From positions 310,001 through 374,000 of the forward strand of contig NW_022985196.1 in assembly GCF_010093535.1 (NCBI RefSeq): a DNA stretch of 64,000 nucleotides. Direction: 5' to 3'. Source of the stretch: Lindgomyces ingoldianus. Lineage: Eukaryota > Ascomycota > Dothideomycetes > Pleosporales > Lindgomycetaceae. The position numbers and the translations under genes were made by a program. Positions 36,310-49,165 of the stretch are shown here, one piece after another (positions within the stretch are counted from its first letter, which is position 1; each line of letters starts with the position of its first letter). The notes under the pieces were generated by a model. That model had not been told where the DNA came from. It did not search any database and saw only the letters and a list, made by a program, of their open reading frames with translations.

Positions 36310-38175
36310 ACATACTTTATGGGCAAGTTGCTCACACACCTAAGTCGCTTACTTTTGCTAAGACCCTACTACACTACTCTTCCTACACTAATGTATTCTT
36401 AATAACACTACTTAAACGTGTTAAAAGAATGTTAGATGTAGCTTACGCTTTAAGCTCTTAAACAAAACACAACACTTTTTAACTAATGCGCTGCAGCTAT
36501 CTATAGAGTTTTTTAAAAGATAATAAGCAACTAACGCGCTAGACAACCTTCCTAAGCTAATTATATAGCTAACTTATAAAAGCTAGATAATAATAAAGAG
36601 CAGGTAATTATTTAGCACATACTTAAGCTAAATGCGCAAGGATTTCCCCCCTAGCTAGCAGCTGTAGCTAATATAGCTAATTCTTTACACGCTAAGCATA
36701 ATATAGGCTATATTAGCATAAACTAGCTTAATATGTTTGTTAAGCATTACTTAAAGCTTAAAGTAAAGTTTAAGTATAAGTATAACTATAAAAAAGCTTT
36801 TTATAAAAATCCTGCAGTAATTTAAGGCTAGTTTAACCTTATAAAGAATATTAAAGCTAAGTATAGCATCTAGAATAATAACATGTACAACTTTAACAAG
36901 ATAGAGTTTATAATAGGCTAGATATCTACTAGAGCAGTTATTACAGGTTTAGAGAGACAAGGACAGCTAAAAGCAGTTTAGCTAGGCAACTAGGAGTAGA
37001 CAACAGCTATCTAGGGCATTAATGCTAAAGGGTAGGCTATTCTGCTCTTTATTATCTTCTAAGGTAGCAACTACTTTTTAAACTAGTATAAGAAGAAAAA
37101 TCTACTTTAGAATTAAGTTATTGCAATCTCTAAGCGCAGCTAGACTACTAATTAGCTTAGTTTAGACTAGTTAAAGCACTTTAACATGTATATAAAGAAG
37201 TGTACTGTTAGCAGCTACTGTCTACTAGTTATTAACAGCTATAAAAGCTATAACTTACTTTATTTCTAGTAATACTATAAGAATAATAAAATTATTACTA
37301 TTTATATACTTTTTTACTTATTACACCTTCTATAGCTACTTAATATAGGTTGTTTTACTCTTTTAAAGAAGGTGTATAAGCGCTAAGCTAAAAACCTTAT
37401 CTATAACTAGATTACCTATATTATAAAAATAAAGTTCCTGCTATGCTTTAAAGCAGCCTATAATGCTATAATTACTTTTAGTAATATCTAAAAAGGGTTC
37501 TAAGGCGCTAGATTAGTTCCTTTTAACCTATAATAGGTTATAATAGGCCTTAATGTAAAGTTATGCACTTTATTACTACTACTACCTGTATATAATAAGC
37601 CCTAGTAGTTACAAACCCTAAGTAATACCTTAAAACTTAGGTTATAATTAATGCTTATAAAGATAAAAATTTAAAAGCATATAAATAGTTTACTAACTTC
37701 TATAGTTAAGGTGTTTAAGAAGGTTTTAAAAAGGGCAGTAATAATTATGTATAAGCTAGTGTTAGTGTAATAAGAAATTACTAAGCTTTAAGCAGCTAAT
37801 AAGGCTACTATATAATGTAAATTGTATAAAAGAAAGCAGATTAAAGCAGAAAGAACCTTAATAATTTAGAAAGGCCTGCGCTTAACAGCTCTAAAGAAGT
37901 TTAGAGCGCGCAGTAACAGGAAGAAGGCAAAGAAGCAGGTGCAAGCTAAAGTAGGTAAGCTATCCTAAAGGCGCTGCAGATAGTGCAATTAGACTAGGCA
38001 TAACGCGCAAACATGTAAGCAAGAAGCAGAAGTAGTATCTAAATAATATTCTAGGCTGTACTGTACTATATAGTGCTAGAGCGGGTTGTTATGGGCTATA
38101 ATAGAGTTTGTTGGGGTGGGGTCTTGGCAAAAGTGAGCGACTCGGGTGTGTGAGCGACTCGCCCATGAAGTACGT
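36310..38175 (+). mobile_element. FotA-2, complete FotA transposon nested in FotA-3
   Basis: 1,866 bp flanked by TA (36308-36309 and 38176-38177). Right terminus TCGCCCATGAAGTACGT is the inverse of the left. In the less mutated right end the sub-terminal motif GAGTCGCTCAC appears twice with 17-bp spacing. A single transposase frame fills it. The host gap closes cleanly: the FotA-3 sequence on either side is continuous across one TA. It is the reference copy for the family in this window and sits at nesting level five. Confidence 0.93.
36391..38046 (+). pseudogene. FotA transposase (Fot1/pogo-like DDE transposase), RIP-inactivated
   Basis: Nuclear transposase for the FotA family. The frame from ATG 36391 is uninterrupted by indels for ~551 codons. 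N-terminal HTH region has CAAAIYRVF (about residues 35-43), then LDNNKEQVII.HILKL. The catalytic triad positions are seen as YNFNKIEF (residue 169), LLVINSYKSY (282) and LLNIGCF (318); all three Asp are Asn in this copy. Spacing between the last two is 35 residues, within the pogo/Fot1 range. A C-terminal knuckle CR.CN.TRHNAQTC at 37975-38016 keeps all four metal ligands. The ATG is matched by cleaner copies with ALKERQ following (14713, 55795). TAA at 38044 may itself be a mutated Gln. Confidence 0.9.
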
Positions 38176-38859
38176 TAGTTGCCTAGCTAGACTGCTTTTA
38201 GCTGTCCTTATCTCTTTAAACCTATAATAACTGCTCTAGTAGATATCTAGCCTATTATAAACTTTATCTTATTAAAGTTATATATGTTGTTATTCTAGAT
38301 GCTATACTTAGCTTTAATATTCTCTATAAAGTTAAACTAGCTTTAAATTACTGCAGGATTTTTATAAAAAGCTCTCTTATAGTTATACTTACACTTAAAC
38401 CTTACTTTAAGCTCTAAGTAACACTTAATAAATATATTAAGCTAGTTTATACTAACATAGCCTATATTATGCTTAGTGTGTAAAGAATTAGCTATATTAG
38501 CTATAGCTGCTAGCTAGGGGGGAAATCCTTGCGCATTTAGCTTAAGTATGTGCTAAATAATTACTTACTTTTTATTATTATCTAGCTTTTGTAAGTTAGC
38601 TATATAATTAGCTTAGAAAGGTTATCTAGTGTGTTAGTTACTTATTATCTTTTAAAGACCCTATAAATAGCTGTAGCTTGTTGCTTAGAAAGTGTTACAT
38701 TTTATTTAAAAGCTTAAAGCATAAGCTACATCTAACATTCCTTTAACATGTTTAAGTAGTGTTGTTAGGAATGCATTAGTGTAAGAAAAGTAGTATAGTA
38801 GGGTCTTAGTAAAAGTAAGCAACTTAGGTGTGTAAGCAACTCGCCTATAAAGTATGTTA

Positions 38860-40475
38860 TAAGTTTTAGCTATTTAAGTACCTTTTATATCTTAGCTAGG
38901 TTAATCTTTATTTTATTACTATTAATTATAAATCTTAGATATTTTGTTTTAGTAATATAGAATTTGCACTTAGAGAGCTGTAGATAGAGTCTATACTTCT
39001 TTAGCTTTTCTAAGACTTTTTATACCTTCTGTACGTAGTCTTCTAGGCTATCCTTTAAATAGATAAGGACGTTATCTAGATATACTTAGGTAAAGACATT
39101 AAGATATAGATTAAGAGCTGTGTTAATAATTTACTAAAATATTACTAAGGTGTTTATTAGGCTAAACAGCATTACTAGTAGTTTGTAAAGTCTCTACAGG
39201 GTTTTAAATGCTGTAAGCTACATATCTCCTTCTTTTATTCTTATTTTATTAAATCTGTTTTGTATATTAAACTTTATAAAGTACTAAGTTCCTTTTAGTT
39301 AGTTTATAATATCTTGTATAATTAGTAGAGGAAATTAGTCTTAAATTATGTTATTGTTTAGGGTCCTGTAATTCTAATAAACTTAGATTTTCTCTCCTTT
39401 CTTTTTTACAAAAACTACTGCTAAGGCAACTAGACTATAGCTTTCTTAAATATAGCCTTATACTAACATTTAGTTAACATATTCCTACAGGGCTTCTTTT
39501 TATATTCTTGTTAGGGGGCAAAGCTTATAGGTTTTTAGGTTATAGTCCTTTATTAAATTAATAGCATAATCCTAAGGCTAGTGTAGAGGCAGTTCTTTTA
39601 GGTTAGCAGGCGTCTTAAACATGTTTTAGTAATTCTTATACTTAATAGGGATACTGCTTTTTTCTTAGATTTAAAAGATTCTAACCTACTCTACATCTTT
39701 ATTAGCCTTAATTTCTTTATAAGTAACTTTTTTTAGTTCTTTTTTTATTATTTTTACTACCTGTGCTTTAGGTTCTTAACAGAGAAACTTCTAAAGTTTC
39801 CTTTTCTTAAGGTAGTAACTACTACCTTGCTTTACTTATTTATAGACTAAGTATAGGTTGTTATAGCATGCTAACTAGGTTATGCTTATATAGTTATTAG
39901 GACTTTTTATAGTTATTATTCTCTAATTAATAGTAAGGTTATGTGTCTTTAACTAGTTGTACCCTAAGATTATGTTATACTTGCCTCTTAATAAGAGTAT
40001 GCTTATAGATCTTTAATCTTTTATATTTAGAGTTATAAAGCTTTTTTATATATTTTTAAGTTAATCTATCTATTACTGTACTTAATTAAGGATGTGTTAG
40101 TAAGGGTTACTTTAAATAGGTCCTTTTTTATTTAAAAGAGGACGCTTTATTTATCTAGCTAGTCTTTATTTATTACAGTAAAGGTGCATTTGCTATTAAT
40201 AAGAGCTACTCCTAAGCATCCTTTAAATGTAAAGGTTGTAGTTAGACTATATTCTATCTCTTATCCTACTATAACTAGGACTAATATATTATAAAGAACC
40301 TCTTTGTCTAAGGGGTATAAGTTAATGTTCTATAGGTTGTTTTTAAATTAATTTTTTTCTTTTTTATAGATTTAGTGCTCTTAGTTGCAGTAGTTAGCTG
40401 CTTTACACTTATAATCTTTTATTAAGTAATGTAACATTAGATAGTCTTCTTTTCTTACTACTTTTTATTAGAAGT
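38860..40475 (-). pseudogene. GypA-3 pol remnant, protease and reverse transcriptase
   Basis: Minus-strand match to about 8000-9520 of GypA-1. The RT palm box YLDNV lies near 39095-39070. The protease segment (LINSKCTFTVI) is near 40205-40175. The sequence stops at 38860 where FotA-3 inserted (TA), exactly at the position equivalent to GypA-1 9522. On the other side CopA-2 inserted, with GAAGT (40471-40475) duplicated at 46366-46370. Confidence 0.8.
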
Positions 40476-40728
40476 TGTTGAATGGACTCTCTGCTAGCTA
40501 GCACTTGGTGTCAGCAAATGCGTACGAGACGGAGAGGTTTGCACGGTGTAAACATCGCACGGGGGTGTTAGGTAACTAGTGTTAATTGCTTCTTGTTGTT
40601 TTCTATTGTACAAAGGAAAGGGGTTAATATAGTCCTAAACTCTGCGCACAGATCTCTGTGCACAGGGATCTGGGCGCATCTAAGCCACGTGACTATTAAC
40701 TAGGCGCCTAAATATTACTATTTAGACA
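40476..40728 (-). repeat. CopA-2 3' LTR
   Basis: 253 bp. On the plus strand it begins TGTTGAATGGACTC and ends TTTAGACA. It differs from the other LTR almost only by transitions; each copy is mutated in a different half. Contains CACGTGAC. Confidence 0.93.
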
Positions 40729-40759
40729 TTAGCAACTTTTTCTTTTTCTTTTATACAAG

Positions 40760-43700
40760 ACTTACTTTATTTACACATATAGTAGACAGGTTGCTGTAGG
40801 GCTCTTTTTGCCTATCTTATATAGGCTTAAGTCTGTTAACTAATGCTTTAACTCTAATAGTTAGTTAGTTGTATAAAATTAGTTCCTTAAGAGCAGAGTT
40901 TAGCGCCTTCTTTGTATAGGCATCTGTAGGGTTATCCCTCTTATTAATCTACTTAATCTTTGTAATCTCCTTTTTTTTATATAATTTTTAAATTAACATA
41001 ATATTAATTATAAGTTTTTTCTTATTTATTGTTTTAAGCTTTATAAGATATTTATACAAAGATCTTAAATCTGTGCATAGTATAATAGGTACAGGAGGTA
41101 TTCTAAGCATACGTGTAATCTAGTTAATAGTTGTACTTAGTGTAATTACACAGTTAAATCCTTCTACTATTCTATATAGCTTACTAGCTAGGATAGAGCA
41201 GGTAACGTGTTTACACTTAGAGGAGTTCTAGTGTATAATATTGCCTATAATTTTAAAGTTGTATAAGTTCTTAGTTTACTGCTTAGTTCTAAAAATAATA
41301 AAAAAGCTAAGCTATAAACTTAGGTTCTTATTATTTATAAATAATCTATTAGTAAAAATAAACAACTTTATATAAAAGAGATTAAGTAGTATGTATAATA
41401 ATTCTCTATTTTAGTTATTAATTTACTATTAAATTTATACATTTAATGCCTTAATATTATTATATAACAGTAACACAACTTAAGCAGCAGTAGACAGGTT
41501 AAATGCTGCCTTAGGTTAACATATTAATGCAATATAGGCACCTTGCGCGCGCTGTTTAACGTACTTCTGCGCAGCATCCTCTACCTTAGACTCTATTGTG
41601 TGTAGATTCCTAGCTTAACTCTTTTATATAAAAATAATATTATTTTATATAAAGTAAATCTTTTCTTTATTAAATTTAATAGCTTAATTATGTAATAGTA
41701 TAGTCTTAGGCTTTACTTAGAAGTTAGCTTTAAGTAATTCTTCTTCCTCTCTTTATACAAAATTAGCTGTGATAATACTAAAAGTATTATTTATCTACAG
41801 TCCTATAATACTAAACACTATTAAGCCTTTATGTGTAATTAATAAGCATAGATTATATAATAAGGTTTTTATAAAAAGTCTATTTTTATAATAGTTGTAG
41901 TATGTCTTAAACTAATATAAGCCTAACTCTGCTGCGCTGTATAGTAGTTGTACAACTCTAAATATTGTGTGTAAAGGGAAGCTTTTACAGAGTTCTCTTA
42001 GTAGTTGTGTAAAGAGAGTGTAAACAAGCTTGTTTATTAATTATACATATGCCTAAGTAATATTATGTAGTTTATAGTGCATGTTATACAAAGCTATTAG
42101 TGATAGGCTAATAGCTAGGATTAACCTCTAACTTATTTTCTAAATTATAAAAGACTATGTAAAGATCTCTTTCTTCTTCTTATTTAAATGTCTTATAAAC
42201 ATAAGTTGTAACTTTTTATATAGTTTTATTAATTTCCCTTTAACTTTATATACAAGTTAAAGGATAAAGATCTGTCCTTTATAAATTAATAAATTATATA
42301 AGAGTACCTTAAACATGCTACTTGCAATTAAACTCTTTATTTCTATATAGTCTAATTCTTTAAATAGTCTTCTAGGTGTTGTAATTACACTGTTTACACA
42401 GAGCTTAATTGCTAGCGTGTAGTCTTCTTTTTTCTTTTAGGTTAGAAATGTTGTGGCCTGTAGATTCTTACATAGTTTCCTTTAGCCTTTCTTAGCTAGC
42501 TATAGTTCTAGTTTTAGTTTATACAATAAATCTAATACTACTTAAGGGGCTATTTTATGTAGTCTATTAACTAGAGTTAGTTGCTTATGTAGGCAACCTC
42601 TTTTTTATGCCTATAGAGGATCTCTTTGTACTAGGGCTAGTTTATCTAGATCTAGCAATTCTTATGCAGGTTTATCTTTATCCTTTGTATAATAATATAG
42701 CATAACTTGTGTGCAGTAAAGTTTTACTAGACTATTCTTTATCTTAACAATAATGTCTAGGGCCTTAATTTCCTTTACTATGTGCAGTTCTGTCTATCCC
42801 TTTTTCTTTTACTACGTCTTTACTTTAGAACTAAGTAGGAAATTTAGTACTTTATATAAAGTTAAGCTGTTCTAGGTATTAGTTACATAATTAATATTAA
42901 CTTTTGCCTTCTTACTTTAGAGCGTTTTTATTGCCTTTTGTACAGCATTAGCTTACGTAATAATATTAAAAAATAGTGCAGAATTTATGTTAATTCTTAG
43001 GTACGTTCTAAACATAAGTAATGTAGGTATAAGACTGTTTAGTTCTACTGTATTATTTAAAGCTTTAACAGCTATCTATAACACTAACTTATTATTTATA
43101 CAATTATCTAATTCTGCACAAAGGATATTATACGCACGTTGCAGTAGTGCGTGCGCGCGCTTAATCTTCCCTAGAGCCTAATAGGCCTCCACTAGCATCT
43201 GTTAGCATGTTGCTCCTACAATCTTTATGCAATTCTAGAAGTCTTTAGATGCAAAGTTTGTACTAAAGTTATATATAATATAATTAAGTAGGCCTTAGTA
43301 TGTGTTAATCTAACACTTGTAGAGTGTGTCCTAGGTATCTTATATAGACATTAATTTTAAGAAGGTTGCTGCTTAAAACAATGTATTTATGTTAATTATA
43401 TGTAGTATGTCTTAGTTACTAATTTATATAACATTAATTACTATTTTATAGTTAAAGTGTAAGTTGTCCTTAATTATAAACTTAAATTTTTATAGTGCTA
43501 GGTTGTGTAGCTAACACATGTAGCAGAACTTCTTAATCTTCTTAAGTATAGAGGGATTAACATTATATCTAGCGTTCTTAAGCATTGTGTGAAGTTGTTC
43601 TGTACAAGAATAGCTAAATCTTCTATGCAGTTATTAAAGTTTATGTTTAGTAAAAAAGGACATTAATTCCTCCTTTTATATGTTAAAGAATAGATAACCC

Positions 43701-46080
43701 TATTTTTATATAACTAAAACAGTATTCTTATTACTTTGTATAATTACATTCTGCACGTTGTTAAAGTACGCACCTATTTAGTCTACGTCTGCTAGAGACA
43801 GTAGGAACAGTGTTAGGGTGTCTAGGATGTAATACATTATGTTACTAACTAAGTTAGTAATTTATATAGTACTAATTAATTTTATTAATCTTTATCTTTT
43901 AAAGCTAATACTTTTCTTCCTTAGTGTCTAGTCTACTTTTATATAAGGGAATTCTTGCAGGTATGCTTTAAGTTGTAACTTCCCTACAGTAGAGATCCTT
44001 GCTGCGCTAGTATCCTATAGTTTACCTTAGTATACTGTACAGTATTAATCTTTAAGGATAAACTATTCTGCGTATCCTTTAGGTTCTAGGCTGTAGATGT
44101 CCTCTGCAGTTGCGCAGTAGAGAAATGCAGCATTAGTAAGGTAGTTAATAATCTTCTTACCTTTCTTTTTATCTAGGTTGTTGTTGTTGTGCAACTTCTT
44201 TTCCTTCTACTTTAGTTTACTTTTAAACTTTTAAATATACACATTTACCTTCTTACATGTTAGTGTCTTGTTATAGAATTCTTTATATAAAGAGATATAT
44301 TAGCGTTTTGCACAGAATTAATTTATGTAAAAATAATTTATTAACTAACATTTTTCTTTATAATAGACAAAGTATTGCTTTAATTATGCAAAGAACTGTA
44401 GTCTAAATAATTCTCTATATCTTCTTAGGCTTCTTTTATGTTGTTAATAGCTATGTGTACATAGTAAGCTATATTACCTATTAGTATAGTACGCGTTCTA
44501 GGATTTGTTTATAAATGCATTATTCTATTAATTAATTATAACTTAAAGTGCTAAATAGAGGTTACTGTACAGTGCCTTACACATAGGCTTAATTAAGAAC
44601 ATTGCTTGTTTAAGTTTAGGTTGCCCTTAGCATGCTTATATAATAGCAGTGTAAAGCAGTATCTTACCTTAGAATTATAGACTAAGAGCTTTTTATGTAA
44701 AAGTAAGTTTATTAATTATAGCTTTAAAAGCTTTATGTAAAGTTTTTATAAAGTTCTTCTACTTACTTTATGTAAAGCTTATTATTATCTAATTTATTTA
44801 ATACTAGTTATAGTTTACATTAGTATTAAAGTAATTACTAAGCTACTTATATAGTAACTTCTATAATTATTCTAGACTAATATTATAAAGGTAGAACATG
44901 TGTGCGCGCCCTTTAAAAATATTAGAAAAGATGCTTGTGTATAATGCCTTAAAGATAGCAAGGTGTTAGCAGAGCTTAATAAATACTATAGCCTTGTTAG
45001 CTAGGATATTATATAGTTGCCTTGTATAGTTGTTCTCTTTTTTTTATGCCTTTTAGAATTATACAACCTTCTTAGGCGCAAGGTTCTCTGCTGTAATATC
45101 TTATATAGGTAGAAGTTAGTATAGATTGTACAGTAATTAAATTATATGCAGTAGGTACAAGCTTTAGAGAATCTTATGCAGAGCTGTAGCTACAGGAATA
45201 TGTAGCTGCCTAGTTGTGCTCTTGTATAGTAAGCTATTATAAGGTAGTTATACTAATTGCAGAGGAAGTATTAGGTCTACAGGTAATTTATATAAAGATA
45301 TCCTTTGTTGCGTTAAAACTAGCAATAGTAGTAATAGTTTTATATAATGTTCTAGTAAGATAGTAAACGTGTGTTCTTCTTTTATAAGTCTGTATAGTGT
45401 AGTAGCCTTTATTATGTTCTTCTTAAAGCTAATGCCCTTATTCTGTAGGGTAGTAATTAGTTTTTATAAGAATAGTTAGCTAAGATCTTTAAAGTGTATA
45501 AGCTTCTACTTTATAAAGTTATCTTAAAAGTTCTTAAGTGTATATATGTCTGTTGCGCTTAACGCGCAGAGTTTTATAATTAAGTTAACTGCGTATAAAT
45601 TAAGCTTCTTTTTAAGTATGTTGTTTAATAATTTAATTTTATCTACTTAATCTTTAATATTTGTCTGCTCTGCTAGAGTCTTTACTAAGATGCCTATAAA
45701 AGGTATGTATTAGTTATATGTTAATATGTTATGTTAGCTAGTTATAGATAGAGCTAGCGTTACTTATTACTTTATAGTAGTTAATTATGCGTTGTTGCGC
45801 GCTGTCTTACTTCTTATTATACACTGCCTCTAAACAGCCTTGTGCAAAAAGATAAAACAGACCTCCTAGCGTTAAATAAGCACTACTATTTGTATAATAC
45901 TTCTAAATAGTATTATACAGACAGGTTTCTTGCTTTTGCTTAGGTAACTAAATAAAGATTTACAGCTACTTACATGTAAATTAAACTCTGTCTTTACTCT
46001 TGCTAATTTACAGTTAAAGTAGTAAAAAAAAAAAATCTTCTTATACACAAACTTTTAAATAGAAAGGTATAAGAAGAGCT
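40760..46080 (-). pseudogene. CopA-2 gag-pol remnant
   Basis: Minus-strand Ty1/copia polyprotein, collinear with CopA-1. The zinc-binding segment PSILKKIKKFCYMCQLHN is at about 43560-43500. An integrase segment ALNNTVELNSLIPTLLMF lies at about 43072-43005. RT and RNase H lie between about 42200 and 40850, ending with the CTDLRSLYKYLIKL-type motif near 41080-41035 and the purine tract. All parts carry TAA/TAG at Gln/Trp sites. A 64-codon plus-strand open frame at 42987 is on the wrong strand and not meaningful. Start and stop are approximate. Confidence 0.8.
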
Positions 46081-46112
46081 TCCTCTCTTATAGTATTTAA
46101 ACTACTAATTAG

Positions 46113-46365
46113 TGTTAAATAGACTCTCTGCTAGCTAGCACTTAGTGTTAGCAAATGCGTATAAGACAGAGAGGTTTGCACAGTGTAAACATCGCACAGG
46201 GGTGTTAGGTAACTAGTGTTAATTACTTCTTGTTGTTTTCTATTGTACAAAGGAAAGGGGTTAATATAGTCCTAAACTCTGCGCACAGATCTCCGTGCAC
46301 AGGGATCCGGGCGCATCCGAGCCACGTGACTATCAACCAGGCGCCCGAATATCACTATTCGGACA
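46113..46365 (-). repeat. CopA-2 5' LTR
   Basis: 253 bp, plus strand TGTTAAATAGACTC to CTATTCGGACA. The last ~100 bp on the plus strand (start of the LTR) are essentially RIP-free, including GAGCCACGTGAC. The internal side begins with CTAATTAGTAG, as in CopA-1. Confidence 0.93.
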
Positions 46366-48514
46366 GAAGTAATAGAACTTATAATTATTTTTATTTTTAT
46401 AGTCTAGCTATTTTTCTTACTTATAAAAAGAGGCTGTCTAATAGGTGTAGTAATTTATAGTTTTGTAGGCTAAAGCTGTCCCTTGCTATAGGCATCTGTT
46501 GTAGTTTTTTTTCTATGTAGGCTACTAGCCTATCTAATGTTTATTGTTCTAGTGTCTAGTGCAATATTATTGCGTACACTAGTACTAAAGGTATAGACAA
46601 TTATTAGGTCTATATAAGGTGTTAAGGGGGCTCTCTTAAGTCTACTAAGGGTACTCCTTAGTTTGTACTACCTGTACAGGGTGTCCCTTCTACTAGCATT
46701 TATTAGTGCTGTAGGTGTTGCTTCTGCAAAGTATACACTAGCTGTAGTTTTATTACATTATAAAAGCCTTTTTACTAATTATAAGGCCTAGAAGCAGTGT
46801 CTTAGGTTTTCTAGGTACTAGCTTTAGGACTTTAAACCTAGCAGGTCTGCCTAATCCTTCTAGCTTCTAGTCTTAGATTCTAGTAAAGAACTACTATTAT
46901 TTCTTATTATCTATAATATTATATTTAACTTTAGCTATCTACTATATAATATTAAACATAAGGTAATTATTACTAATATTTATCTAGTAAAGCATAACTA
47001 TGCATTTATTAGAGTAGTTATGTTATAGACTACACTTTTAGCATTTGCACTTCTAGAACTGTTTAGAGAGCTCTTTTACTAAAGTGCTAAAGGTCTAGTT
47101 ATAGAGAGAGAACTATTTCTTTTTTTTTAGACATTTATAATGTATTTCTAGATCTAAGTTTCTTCTTTATATTTTTTAAAAATTATAAGGTCTTGTAACA
47201 CCTTATTTAAGCTACTAAAGTTTTAGATAACTACTTTTTAATACACTTTAAAGTAGTTTCTTAAAGAATAGTTTCCTTTGCATTACTAGTAAAGTCTGTT
47301 GTTTAATCTTTTTAATATTTTCTTTTTTTATAAGGCTATACTTAGCAGTAATAGCTTTTACTATTACAGTAGTATTTTTATTCTCCTCTTTTTAGAAGTC
47401 TAGGTAATTTTAGTAGAAATGTTCTACTTTTCTATAGTTTAGACAGGCCTTATCCTCTAACTACTTTTATTATTCCTTAGTTAGAGGCAGCCTATTATGT
47501 TCTAAAACTTAGTTTTTTTTTTTTTAAAGAGGGGCTTTATATATGCTTTGCATAACTAAAGTCTATTAGTTTTTTATTATACTAAAGAGACTTTTTTTTC
47601 CTAGGAATAAACTCTAGTTTCTAAGAAGTTTTTTTTTACTTTTTTTCTCTTTTATACTTTCTATAGTAATTATTATAAGTTATTACTTATATAATAAAGC
47701 TTTTAAAAGTAGTTAGTTTATTATTATACATAAATTTGTTTTTTATTACATTACTTAGCCTATTATAGAACATGCAGCAGATGGCTTTTTAGTCTATCTA
47801 TCTGTAGATAGCTAATTATTCTCTAAAGCGTGCTGCATAGTTCTAGGCTGTGCTATTACCCTGCTTAAAAGTGTTTAGTTTGTTAGCTATAATTTTTTAT
47901 TTATTTATAGTTCTATAAATAGCTATTTAAGCATCTTTAAAGGCTTTAACACTGCTAAATACTTTCTCTGTTTTAGAAGTAAGTGTTATGCTATTAGCTT
48001 TAAAGTCTGTCTACTTATTTGCGTGTAGCTAGAACTAAATTATAAAAAGGCCTTCTAAGTGTAGTCTTATCTAAGATATTATTTCTATATTAGTCTAAAA
48101 TGCTCCTTTATTATATTACATGTAAAGGTGGCATTTAGTAAAGAAAAAGTAGAGGTTCTTTAGCAATCCTTTAAAAAGCTTTAGAGGGGCTAGTCTTAAA
48201 GTCTTCTTAGCTGTAATGCTAGTTCTCTTAGTTAAGATATTCTAGAGTTTAGCTAGCTCTACTTGTAGTGCATGTATCTAGTGCGTAGAGCTAGTAGCTT
48301 GTTAAGAGTTTGCAAGTAATAAAAAGTTATTAAATTCTACTACTTTTTAGTAAAAGTTCTTAACTTCTTTTTAAAAGCTTATTAGTTTATTTATTTTATT
48401 ACTAATTTACTAAAGTTTTTTTATGTTGTTCTAGATTATATTAATCTATTCTACTAGAATAGCTTTGCTTTAAGTAGGAACTTCTATAGATCCTAACAGG
48501 GCTGTGTAGGCTAT
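46366..48514 (-). pseudogene. GypA-3 gag and pol start remnant
   Basis: Minus-strand gag. ATA (plus 48512-48514) is the counterpart of the probable start in GypA-1. The zinc knuckle lies near 47440-47400 (plus strand complement of CLNYRKV). It continues to 46366, equivalent to GypA-1 about 7930, where CopA-2 inserted. RIP stops throughout; the match to GypA-1/2 is collinear without large indels. Confidence 0.8.
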
Positions 48515-48571
48515 GTTAGAATCTAAATTATATTAAAAAGTATCTATACTTTTTATAAAAGTAGTGTTTAA

Positions 48572-49160
48572 TGTTATAATCTTTGCTTTATAGAAGCACT
48601 TAGGTCTATAATGTTCCTAGAGGGAAGGTAGGACAGGTAGTAGGGGCTAACAGCAGGGTGTACAGTCCTACGTGTAGGCTATTAGGCTACTAGAGGGGAG
48701 TAGAGTAACTAAATTATAGTTTACCTTTTATGCAGCAGTAAAAAGGCTAAGTTAAACAGTCCTGTTAGATAAAATTAAAAGTATATATAGTGTAAGATAT
48801 ATAAATAGTATTACAGCTCTTTAGAAAGCTAAATGCTACTTAGTCTATGTAGAGAATAAACTAAACATTAAACACACCTTCTAAAGGTTGTTTAATATAG
48901 AAACTATATACATGTACAGAGAGTGCTAAGGTGAGCAGGATAAGTTTATGTAAGTCTGCTAAAGAGAGCTCTATAAGCTCTCTTAAACTTGTTAGACTTG
49001 TAGCCTGTTCCCTTACTAGACAACGCACTCCTCTATTACTGCAGGCAGCGGTGCTGCTTCTGTGTCTTCTAACTAGTCCATAAGCAAGCCCTGCTCCAAC
49101 CTAGTTAGACTGTGGAGCACTGCTAGTAGAGTTACGCTGGTCTAACTATAGACTGTAACA
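48572..49160 (-). repeat. GypA-3 5' LTR
   Basis: 589 bp, same length as the partner at 33728-34316. GTGTA follows at 49161-49165. The terminal ~140 bp near 49160 keep CpG/CpA sites. Confidence 0.92.
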
Positions 49161-49165
49161 GTGTA

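Larger units (their letters stand above)
35422..38857 (-). mobile_element. FotA-3, 3'-truncated FotA copy (minus strand), split by FotA-2
   Basis: Sequence at 38176-38857 is the FotA 5' end in reverse, with terminus next to TA (38858-38859). 35422-36309 continues the same copy after the FotA-2 insertion at a TA within the transposase frame. The last ~0.3 kb of FotA (C-terminal knuckle and right terminal repeat) is absent. The break at 35422 joins directly to GypA-3 sequence that should be ~1.55 kb away. One deletion thus removed the FotA-3 end together with GypA-3 RNase H/integrase. Confidence 0.85.
40476..46365 (-). mobile_element. CopA-2, complete Ty1/copia retrotransposon on the minus strand
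   Basis: 5,890 bp with two 253-bp LTRs and the exact 5-bp duplication GAAGT (40471-40475 and 46366-46370). No further insertion is visible, so this is the intact template for the CopA family. A purine-rich tract (minus strand AAAAGAAAAAGAAAAAG) precedes the 3' LTR at 40729-40750. It interrupts GypA-3 between gag and protease. Confidence 0.94.
33728..49160 (-). mobile_element. GypA-3, Ty3/gypsy retrotransposon on the minus strand, with nested elements and a deletion
   Basis: Two 589-bp LTRs (48572-49160 is the 5' LTR, 33728-34316 the 3' LTR) and an exact duplication GTGTA (33723-33727 and 49161-49165). The polypurine tract lies next to the 3' LTR at 34317-34336 (plus strand CGCTGCCCCTCCTCTCTAGC). 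Own sequence: 48571-46366, 40475-38858 and 35421-33728. Inserts: CopA-2 and FotA-3 (with FotA-2 inside). About 1.55 kb covering RNase H and most of integrase is missing where FotA-3 sits. Confidence 0.93.

Noticed and set aside
42987..43181. 64-codon plus-strand open frame
   Set aside because: Antisense to CopA-2 integrase; no independent support.
46230..46460. 76-codon open frame crossing the CopA-2 LTR border
   Set aside because: Spans the LTR, the target duplication and GypA-3 sequence, so it cannot be an ancestral gene.
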